From Rhodosorus marinus (taxonomy: Eukaryota > Rhodophyta > Stylonematophyceae > Stylonematales > Stylonemataceae), in assembly GCA_029953675.1 (NCBI GenBank), contig JAMWBK010000006.1, positions 868,001-932,000 of the forward strand: DNA of 64,000 nt, given 5' to 3'. Positions 54,663 to 64,000 of this stretch are shown piece by piece. Under the pieces are notes generated by a model that saw only the letters and a list, made by a program, of their open reading frames with translations, ran no database searches and was not told the origin of the DNA. Each line of letters starts with the position of its first letter. Position 1 is the first letter of the stretch. Both the position numbers and the translations under genes were made by a program.

Positions 54663-56122
54663 GTCTTGTACTCTTTTTTCCTCTCAACGATATCCTCAGT
54701 GCTCCATTCCACCAACTACTCCCCTTCTTCAGTCCCCTTGGAACACCCCTCTACCCTTTCCAAACCCCAACCCCTTCCCCCCTCAGTAGCCTTTCATTGC
54801 TTTGCTGCGATGAAAAAAAAAAGGCAGACCTCCGAAAAACCCACTCCCTCACCAATCCATTCAGGCCGCCCAAAACAAAAAGAAAAACGTCTTCGAAAAA
54901 CTAGTCGCCTAATTCGCCGGAAAAGGAATAACTCGAAACAACAAGAACAACTACTCCTTACCCATAGCACCAAACACCCAATCCAACCGACAAAGCTTCA
55001 AATCCCTCTAAAATATAATGTAATTATCAATTTACATTGGCAAGAACCAAAATTATACCCCTTGTTGCCGAATTCCGTTTGTAATGCATCCATTCGAATT
55101 CGCTCTTTTCTGCCTTTGCGATTTTCATATTTAACGATAAGTATTAAAAAAGGTAAAATTTTCTAATCAGTCATTTTAAGAACTCATTTTGATTGGGAAA
55201 CGGGACAGTAACTGGACATCTTCATGATTAATACAAATAATTTTAACTTTTTCTTCAAGTTCTTTTTGAAACCTGAAAACTATCTTCCCTTTTTTTTGCG
55301 CGCTGCCCCTCAATCTGAGCTTTTGTCGTATTTCAATTAAAACAATTATGGACGACCTTGAGACTTTGAAGCGTTTTCCTGTCGAGCTCAGATCCTCGAT
55401 CGGGCTCCGTCTATTTCGGAGATATTTTCCCCGATTATTTTTCCCAAAAACTTTACAGTTCCTGAATATTCGTTTTTGGTACTCAATAATACGATATGGG
55501 TGCGTAAAGACGATTTCGCCTATTGTTCTTCGGAGGACTACACCGCAAAAATATGAAGAGCTCTGAAGAACATGAGATTGAATCATGTTTACTAAATTGC
55601 AGATGGTTTTCAGATTTAGACGATATGGGATATTTTGAGAAAATAGCCAGAACTAGGACTTGCAGCGGACCAGATTGCTTATGACGAAAACGCTATTCGC
55701 TTAATATAGCCAGTGGATGGCTGAGCTATGTTCTATCTAACGAATCAACAAGCATATAATATAATAGATGATCATGTTAATTCTGGATTGGACCAATTGA
55801 TCACTTCATAAGGAGATGTCCAATGAATTGCTTCGAGATTGATTTCAATCTCATTTTGGCGAAGTTCACATTTGGGAATGGTGGGCGGTGCTCAGGCATC
55901 TCCTTGAGGTGTGGATGGGAACGGGAAAGACTTGTGTGAGAGTCGATGAAGGTTTCGATGCAAGCAATGGATTTACCTCGATATCCATGCTTTGTAGTCT
56001 CGGTATGTGTACCTCTTGATCTTTGCCGAACGCCAGAACAGTCATGTGGGAGGAACTCGGGGCTTCGATGGCTGTCCGCGAGGAGGGTACGAGCGCCTTC
56101 AGACACGCAGCACGTCAACGAC
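54663..56122. other. Divergent intergenic region, AT-rich centre
   Basis: About 1.5 kb. C/A-rich on the plus strand beside the acyl-CoA-synthetase-like start, then AT-rich to about 55800. Overlapping antisense open frames at 55176-55586 (minus) and 55348-55566 (plus) lack any recognisable feature and are probably chance. Confidence 0.45.
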
Positions 56123-59100
56123 ATGGGCGATCATACCGCTCCCAAAAAGAGAAAGTCGTAAGTAGTTTGGTTCTTGTTGCGGCTCCGGTGACACCATCGG
56201 TTCTCGAGATCGCGGGATGCGCTGTGCTGACTTTTGGATCCCTCATCCGCTGACGAACAGATGGGAGCAAATGTTCGAAATTACTCAGAGAATAGTCTTG
56301 GATGGGCGAGATGTCACTCCAGATGACGGTGATGTATACCGGTGGTTGAAGCGTCAACTCTCGCTCTGCAAAAGAGGGAAGCTCTCTGCTGAGAAGACTG
56401 AGAAGTTGAAGAAGTTCGACGTCTCAGTGAGACGTAACCCCTCACAAGCGTACGCGGTTCAATCTTCGCGATCTCTTAATGATTCCGAGATTCAGGGCAA
56501 ATTCACTGAATCCTTCCCCGTGCTTCGTAATGCAAAGATTCATGCAAAGATGTCAAGAGTACAAAGAGAAAATTGCCAACGGAGCGGATAAGTACGGACC
56601 AATGCCATCAGCAACGCCTTTGGGGCAGTTCTGTCATCGGATGAGGAGCCTTCGGGATCGAGGAAAGCTCTCGGAAACGCAGATTCGTCTATTGGATGAA
56701 GTAGGCTTTGTCTGGAGCTCGAGCAGGTTTGAGACATGGTTAGAGATGTTCGAAAGTCTCAAACAGTACAAAGCTGAGCACGGGCACTTTCGCATCGATT
56801 CAAGGAACTATCCAGAGCTTGCGAGGTACACGCCAATCGCTAACGGTTGATTGTTTTAGCTATACCTGTGTTGATTAGCGATGCCTTCGTTTCAGGTGGG
56901 TGGCCCAGACGAGGTACCACAAACGAGTTGGGAAGTTATCGAAACGTACTTTCCAAATACTAAGCTCAATCAACTTTGATTGGGAGCATTCCGACTATGG
57001 TCAAACTTGGGAGGAGTCGTTTGCAGAGCTCCTAGAGCTGAACAGCAGAACGGTCCATGCAGCTGACTTCACTAACACGCACGCTAGGCTTGGTAGATGG
57101 TTGAGGACACAAAGAATTCTAGCTAGAAAAGGTGAGGATGGCTTCTGGCAAGATGCGCGCAAACTACGAAGCCACCCTTTTCTGAAGATAACCCCAATTC
57201 TGCAGGATTGCTAGATCCCGAGCGAGAAAAGCTCCTCGTTAAGAACGGTATCAATATTAGGAAAAAGAAAACCGAGAGCGCTCTGTGGGAAGAGCGATTC
57301 CAAGAGCTCATGGCGTGGAAAGAGAAACATGGCGAGCTGAAGGCCCATCCCGGGTGTGCAACCTCGAACCCGAAGGCACGTCGATACTGTTTTTGCTAAC
57401 GAGCTTACCGTTCTTGGCTTTATTAGGAATCTCGAAGATCATCTGCACCGATGGATGCAGAGACAAAGACTGTTCCGTGCTCAGCTGAGCGCGGATCAGG
57501 AGCGGCGCCTGGGGGAGATTGGCTTTGTATGGGATACAGAGGAGGCGTGGGAAGGCACATACGAAGAGCTCGCTGCGTTCTATCGAAATCATGGTCATGG
57601 AGACGTACCTACATCAGAACCACTGGGACTCTGGCTGACTGATCAGGTGAGCAGATAAACCTTGTCAGCGCGCTCGAATGCAAAACTTCTGATTCAGCTG
57701 TGAACACTCATGAACTGACGAAAGTCTCTATACACTCAGAGCATGTACTACCACTTCGGCCGGCTTTCTGAAGATCGTCAGGAAAAGCTGCGAGAGCTCG
57801 GGGTTGACCTGGACCATATGTGGTCCCAGCTGAAATGGAGGAAAATGTATGCGAAGCTGCATGCTCACTACAAGACTCACAAATCTTCGGATGTACCGGT
57901 TACTAAGGTATGGAGCTCCCTAGCAGTATATTCGACGACGGTCGTTCCAAAGTAGCAAATTCACGAGATGAGGAGACGGCGCATGGACAGCGTATAGGCA
58001 AACCGAGCCTTGCCCGTCTAGCACAGGAATCAGCTTGATGCTTGGATGTTTCCCGCCGCAAACATGGACCTGGGGGCTTGTCTAGTTTGTTCATCATTTG
58101 CTAGTCTTCAGAAGTTCTACTTTTGCAACTACCAAAAGAGAGCTGGTTTTGCTATGGCTAGGTATGAGGTGCCGGCGTTGACTGGGCTAACTCGCTTGCT
58201 CTATGCACTTTGATTCTTAACAGGGTGTTCTGGGAAAGTTCGTCGCTCAGCAGCGCTCCCTGTACAAAGCTGGAAGACTGTCAGAATCCCGGATACGATT
58301 GCTCGAGGAAGTGAACTTCACGTTCATTCTGGGAATGGAGAAGTGGAGACAGATGAATGAAAAGGTCAAGGAAGCTGGCATTCGGAATCTCAGCCGTAGC
58401 TTGCGCTTCTGGTTGGACAAGCAGCGATCAAAGCATCGAAGGGGACTCCTCGCTGAAGTAAGCTTCTTTTGTGCTCGCGAACTTTCCCCCGATGAGATCT
58501 ATTAACCCCGTTTGCTTTTGCATACTGAAGGTACAAGAGAACCTACTACATGAGCTGGGCGATTGGGATCCTGATCTTCCCTGGGAGACTGGCCTCAGAA
58601 TGCTTGCGGACTTCAAAAAACTCAAAGGTATCTACGACAGATAATTTTCAGGGAGACCGTGGTTTGTTGAAGCTTATGGACTCCCTTCTCACCCATCGGA
58701 CAACATGTTGACGTATCGCTTCGGATAAGGCCACTGCTATGTTGCCCTGGAGGACGAAGGTGAGCTCGCAATATGGCTAACACATATGAGATGGATGCAA
58801 CGCCGCGGTGAACTTCCCGCGGATAAAGAATCCGCTCTGGCTTTACTTGGCGTGGTTTTCGACGTGGGCGAAGCAAGCTACTTGTCGAGGTTCCATCTGC
58901 TGAAAGAATATTTAGAAATCGCGGGCCCAGACGCAAGTCCCCCACAGCACATCACGGATGCCAACTTCAAGTATTGCAAACTCTGGTCCTTTGTGTGGGG
59001 ACAGCGGGATCTGTACAAGAGAGGCAAACTTCAACCTGAACGGGAGGCTGCACTCAGGGACATTGGTCTGAGGCTGGAGACGAAGTCCGAGAGGTCAGTC

Positions 59101-59217
59101 AACGTCGAGATGACCAAAGCCGAATCCGTCTTTGATATTTCAGAGAGCCCATTGAGCGTCGAGAGCTTCGTACCCGAAATGGACCCAACCGAGGTTCCCC
59201 TGATCGATTCTAGGTGA
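56123..59217 (+). CDS. Protein made of helicase-associated (HA) domain repeats
   Basis: Ten exons, join(56123-56157, 56261-56449, 56496-56825, 56896-57131, 57206-57353, 57427-57646, 57740-57907, 58224-58457, 58531-58627, 58730-59217), sum to 714 residues with all phases matching. It starts MGDHTAPKKRKS, a likely nuclear localisation signal. About eight repeats follow, each with the HA pattern: W...F..L..(Y/W)K..HG, a short variable stretch, then L..W...QR...+.G+LS.....L..(I/V)(G/N)F.(W/F). Examples are LGQFCHRMRSLRDRGKLSE, LGRWLRTQRILARKG and LHRWMQRQRLFRAQLS. HA domains are usually found after helicase cores in bacteria and algae and are thought to bind nucleic acid. No helicase motif is present here. 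The last 45 residues are acidic. Function unknown; DNA or RNA binding is inference. Confidence 0.8.
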
Positions 59218-60256
59218 AATGTGCGTGGATAAAAACAAGCCCGACGCCTCGGAAGGAAGGCCAATTGTTGTTGGAAGCACGTGCACTATACGATTTAGCT
59301 GGCCACGGTCCGAGCGGACAGAGGTTCCAAGTGGTCCAGCTCATGATCCCACCCAAAATCTTCTTTCCACTACGTCCATTCAGTCTGCGAGTAGTCAATT
59401 TAACGAAGCGGACGCTAGAACTTGGCACAGAACGAAACGGCTTTCTCATACTGGTTTCCGGATGACTAATCCGTTCACGTTTTCTCATGGCGGCACCATT
59501 GCCTACTCGCCCCGTCCGATACGCCAACCTTCAACCACCTGCGGTAGCACAGCTCGTTCGGGGAGTTTCACATCCTAGTAACTCTGAACAAAGCTCCCTT
59601 GCCTGTTGTCTTAGACTAGTTGAATAGAACATTTAGGAAGCCAGTTAGCTTCTCAGAGGCTTGCCGGGGTACTCAACCTACGAGCCATACTCCCCACAGA
59701 AGAATCCATTCTAAGGAGGTTACTCATAGACATTTACTGACAGCCTGTCCTTATTTTATCTTCGTCCTGTCTTGGGTTTTGAGCGGTGTGGCGTTTGGCT
59801 TATGGCATTATGAAGTTCTGAAGCAGCTTTAAACATACCGACAGATTCCGGATCAGTACATTGGTCTTGGATGCTAGTCTGAAGCACCCATCGCAGGGCC
59901 AAACTCTCCAAGAATCCCCTTTGGTCAGCGCGAGATCGAAATAGTGTGCTTGTCAGGGGAAGGAGAGGTGTTGCCCATAGCTTTAGAAAAGGGCTGAGCG
60001 CAGATACTCTTGAGGCTTATGGCCAGAGTAGATGGACAGATGAAGATAGGCAACTGGAGGCGCAAGTTTGTGATCAGTTGGCTGAGCAGATGAATAGAAG
60101 TTTTTGAGCTTGTTGTTTTCTGGTTCAGTTGAGGCGTTCAGGGAGTATACGATGACGGAACCTGGACATCAGCGCTGAACTGCGTTGATGAAGACGGTAC
60201 CTGGACTTGGGTTTTAAAGCGTTCAGGGGAGGTTGTTGGTTAGTCTTCAACAGATT
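59218..60256. other. Intergenic, no gene seen
   Basis: About 1 kb. Near 60130-60235 two diverged copies of a roughly 50 bp segment are visible (gatgacggaacctggac / gatgaagacggtacctggac, and gcgttcaggg twice). The tract before the next start is G/T-rich. No gene supported. Confidence 0.5.
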
Positions 60257-63200
60257 ATGTCAGTAGAAGGGTTTTTCATGCGCACGGCAGTGCCTCCCGG
60301 GGCTGTATCTCAGATAATCCCGTGCAACCTGATTCCTTCGCTATCAGGAGATGAAGGAAAGCGACAGGCGAGTTTTGCACAGACTTGCCTTGGATGTCAA
60401 CTCGGAACTTCCACTGAAACGATACTTTTGTGTAAATCATCAGGCCGTACTGCTGAAGGAAACATGGCTGGAGATCCTCAGTGTGTCAGAATCTGGAGGC
60501 GTACCGCAACTGGTCTCTAGACAGCCTGTACACGGCATAGCAAGAGGATGCGCAACACTGCGGACTGGAGTAAATGACATCGACATCCTGGTGCTGACGT
60601 CGGATTCTGGAGAGCTGACCTTCCTAGGATTCGACGTCAAATCATTCCTTTTCAGACAAATCGATAGCGTGAAGATTGACAAGCCTGGTTTCGCACCTGA
60701 GGCTTTGGGCCAAAGCGTTGTTTCTGATCCGCAGAACGGCTTAATCGCGGTAGGAGAAGTTTTAAAGCGGCGTCTTTGAGCAGGAACTCGAAGCGACCTT
60801 AGGCGTCCGCTCTCGGAGGAGATTGCTCTATTCTCTTTAAGCTTCTTAGCTTCCCGCTGCAGGCGTCTAACCGAGATCGTACTTGTCGTCTTGTCGTGCA
60901 GGTTTCAGCGATGGAGGACGCGATCCAAATCTTCCGTGCTTCCCTGGACGAGAGCTCTCCGACCTTCACTGAGATGGATTCATTACATCTTGATGCAGTC
61001 ATCGTCTCGCAAACTTTTCTCCCCGGCGTTGCTCTTGTGGTTCTGACGAGCTCTCGCTATGGAAACGAAGTACACATATTTCCAGAGGCCGACGGTGAAG
61101 TTTCTCTTGTGTACGTACGCCTTTAAATACCTACGTCCGTGAGGGCCGGATCTCGCAGAGGTCTTAATGCCCAAGGAAGCTTCTAATGGTCATTCATGAC
61201 TTTTTCTGAATCCTCAGACCAGTAGTAGCATCAGCCAGACAACTGCTTGATCTTGGAGCTAGTGACCTCGCCCCTAATATGGGTGAGGTAATGGCTGTTC
61301 CAGGCTCAGAAACTATTTTTGCTCTCGTCTACGGCTCAAAAGTTGCCTTCTTCGATATTGGGTGCGCGCTTCACCCCATCAGTGTGTCGCCCTTCCAAGT
61401 TCTATGCTTGGTAGATATTGCGAGTACCGTGACTAACAACTGCATTCGCTACCTCCATCGAAAGCAGAAAAAACTTGCAGCCCGGTCCGGGAAGTTTCGA
61501 TCTACTGAACAGAATTGGACTGTATGATATGATTGACGTGGTGAATATAGGTGAATGCTTAATAGTCGCTGCTACGTGGTGGGAGTATCAAGGACCGAGC
61601 TATACGAGCACAACGGTAAGAAACAGACACCCATAATCTGTCCAGGACCACGCCAAATTCACAATGAACCGTTCGGGAGAGGACTGCACGAGGCTGAGCC
61701 CAGGATCCCTGCTCAGCACACATCGTGAAATTTAGCCACCTTCTGATAGTCGTTGCCACTGCCAAGGTTCCGGCCTTTCAGTTGATGCACTGTCCATCAC
61801 CCCAGGGTGTTTGGACCTTGGTCCTTGAACAAAAAAGTTTGGTGGCTGCAATTTCTCATGTGTAACCGCAAACTGAGCTCACGAACCAACCTCTGCCTTA
61901 GGCTATGCTTGTGAGTCTGGAGAACGGGGATCTGAAGATGATCACTGATGAGATTATACACCTCGGCAACTTTGGGCCGTGCATTGACATAGCAACTCTC
62001 GTGAACGAGCATCTTGTAATGTGTGGTGATGGGTGCGATGGCGGAGTTCGCCGGGTAAGGCGTCAGTCAGTATCCTAGCTTTTGCAGTTAATTGTTTAGT
62101 CTACTTGGTGATGTTGAGCTGAACTTTCCGAGGCGTGTTGTGGACAACGTTTGTCAGATGACAGTTGACACTGACTTTAAAGTCAATCTCAAGCTACAGC
62201 TCGTGCTGGAAAACTTCTCACCAGTCTCAAGCTTCGACTACGACCCGAATGAACAGGAGCTCTTCGTGTGTTCTGGAATAGGCAAGAGCGGCACACTACG
62301 CCGACTTCAACTCAGCGTCCCGATACATACACTGAGCAGAACTGAATCAATATTTGTGGGTTGCAATCGAATTTGGTCTCTGAAAACCAAGACCAGCGAC
62401 CGTCACCACTCCTTTCTCGTGATTTCATACATTGACTCAACAACAAGTGTGCTGGCCGTGGACCAAAGCGGAAACCACTTGACCGACAACACCGCTGAGC
62501 ATGGATTGCTGCTCCAGCAAGCAACAATCGCAGTCGGTCTGCTTGTTGAAAACGTACCGGCACAGGTCCATTCTGAAGGGATACGAATTGGCCACCTTTC
62601 AGACAAACCTGGAATCGCCCCGAAAACAGCCGATTGGGTGTTCCCGAGTGGAACAAAGGTCAATGCTGCTGTGGTGGTGGAAGCGTAAGTTCATCACTCT
62701 AGCTGGTCACGTCGCAAGCAGCCTCCTGAGCCGTTGACCCAATTTCGTTACGCTCCTATTCAAAACCTCAGAGCGATCTACGTGGCCTACATAGCAGCGG
62801 ATAAAGGTCCACAGATTACTCGGTTTGAACTCAGCGATGGTGCTCTTATTGAGAGCTGTACTCAACGCCTCAAACATGAAGTTTCGTGCATGGAGCCATT
62901 CCCTGAGAAGTCAGCACTAGTCCTCGGAACGAGGTTACCATCTCTGGAAATAAGGGACGTGGTTCGGTTGGAGATGCTCCGCGAGTACCCTTTGAGTGAT
63001 TGGAACCTTCTGCCGCAGCTCCCTCGCCAGAAGGATCCGGCGATCCTGAAGCAACTGAAGCCAACGCAGCGCGCACCTGTAAGTGACGATGTCTGGGAGA
63101 TTGTTAACCCACAAGTGAACCTCCTATTTGTCTATTCTGATCCCCCGTTTGTCCATCGCGTTGCTAGGGTATTCCTGAATCCGTGTGCGTCCACGTTGAC

Positions 63201-64000
63201 GAGGCAGGCCCCACTGTAGTTGCCAGCCTACGTGGCGGCATGTTAATCACATGGACTATCAGAGATGGATTCACACTCGAGCACAAGCAGACGAAGTTTA
63301 TAGACTTTTCTTCTGGACAGGTAGGATCTTCACAACGAAGTTGAGGGCATCTCGATCTTCCACTGACAGTAGCTAATACCTGGGTCTCTGTCGGCTGCTC
63401 TTTACAAAGCTCATTCATGCGCGCTTAGAATCGTCGCCAGCACTGATTTTGCTTTCGGAGCGCCTCTGGCTTGTCCGGTTCAGGGACGGTCGTATCTCAT
63501 GTGACCCGACGTCGTTGAAGGAGGTAGGTGTTGTCTCCACGCTCTGTACCTGGCCTTGCTCAAGGAGAGCTGCGCCTACCCTTTATGTACTGTTTGACGA
63601 GCAACTAGTCTCGCTCGATAGTTGAACTCGACAGCTGGCGACTTGCATGTTACACGATTAAGGCTGACTTCGTTGCGCTTGCTCAAATCCTGGCCCTTCT
63701 TCCCAACCTTTCAGGCGGACGCCGTAGTACCGTTTAGCTTGGCGGAGCTTGGCAGCTGCCTTATCGTAATATCGAAGGGAGCCTTGTTGATAACGAAGCC
63801 AAGGCGGACGTTGGTTTGTACAAAGAAGATCCTCTTGCGTGCAACTCCTCGACGGGTCCTACTCGAACGCGGACCGGATGGCAGAAAGTGCGAGAAAGAA
63901 AGCAAAGTTGGCTCTAAAGTTTTTGGCTTTCTAGCGGCAGGGTGAAAAGCCTTATCCTTCCCTGTTTTCTCTAATCGAGCGAACAGGATCTTCGTTGTTG
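60257..64000 (+). CDS. DDB1/CPSF-A family protein, 5' part (runs off the right edge)
   Basis: The exons I can place are 60257-60321, 60383-60749, 60902-61110 and 61218-61361, joined in phase. Less certain exons lie near 61480-61615, 61905-62055, 62095-62684, 62772-63078, 63169-63319, 63408-63522 and 63714 to beyond 63900. The order of segments (VLLKETWLEILSVSES, VLTSDSGELTFLGFD, LENGDLKM, ELFVCSGIGKSGTLRRLQL, HSFLVISYID, SLRGGMLITWTI) follows the MMS1_N / CPSF-A beta-propeller proteins. The closest pattern I know is the plant CPSF-A-like protein of the At3g11960 type, rather than DDB1, CPSF160 or SF3B3 themselves. Such proteins are propeller scaffolds in RNA processing or ubiquitin ligases. 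The C-terminal CPSF-A domain would lie outside the window. Confidence 0.75.

Noticed and set aside
55176-55586. 136-codon basic open frame in AT-rich DNA
   Set aside because: An overlapping antisense frame is equally open, and neither shows a family feature.

Overview
This window is nuclear DNA of a eukaryote, most likely a unicellular red alga. It carries about 24 genes on both strands. Most are cut by short GT-AG introns of roughly 45-320 bp, and I rebuilt them exon by exon from reading frame, splice signals and family conservation. The red-algal call rests on two predicted plastid proteins. A Rieske protein starts with the phenylalanine-containing MAFV leader common in red-algal plastid preproteins, and a rubredoxin starts MAIAFV. 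Ordinary eukaryotic housekeeping genes (RPL31, RPL17, a proteasome alpha subunit, PRP38, cytosolic PheRS alpha) sit beside them. The species call is inference.

Layout. 1-10 kb: class 3 lipase (cut by the left edge), alanine aminotransferase, RPL31, a membrane rubredoxin, and a stretch containing an inverted copy of the rubredoxin 3' end. 10-20 kb: plastid Rieske protein, a nucleoplasmin-like protein, a 39-40 bp minisatellite, PRP38 and an ABHD11-like protein that has lost its catalytic residues. 20-32 kb: an acidic membrane protein with an IPT/TIG-like domain, LpxA, PheRS alpha, a PAF-acetylhydrolase-like lipase and mitochondrial EF-Ts. 32-42 kb: proteasome alpha-7, a GH35-like membrane protein without its acid/base glutamate, two saccharopine-dehydrogenase-like paralogues and a possible small gene between them. 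42-47 kb: a SpoU methyltransferase apparently continuous with an unknown helical region, MsrB and RPL17. 48-55 kb: a most unusual acyl-CoA-synthetase-like gene with a coiled-coil block inserted at its domain hinge, and a truncated tandem copy with only the coiled coil and the C-terminal domain. 56-64 kb: a protein made only of helicase-associated (HA) repeats, then the 5' part of a DDB1/CPSF-A family gene that leaves the window.

The genes do not form a pathway. They are compact and often convergent (SpoU/MsrB stops are 87 bp apart; proteasome/GH35 are tail to tail). Three predicted enzymes here look catalytically dead (ABHD11-like, GH35-like, acyl-CoA-synthetase-like). Many start codons are preceded by a G/T-rich tract on the coding strand, which helped to choose starts. 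No CRISPR array or intact transposon was seen, and I could not reliably identify any tRNA or other RNA gene by eye.
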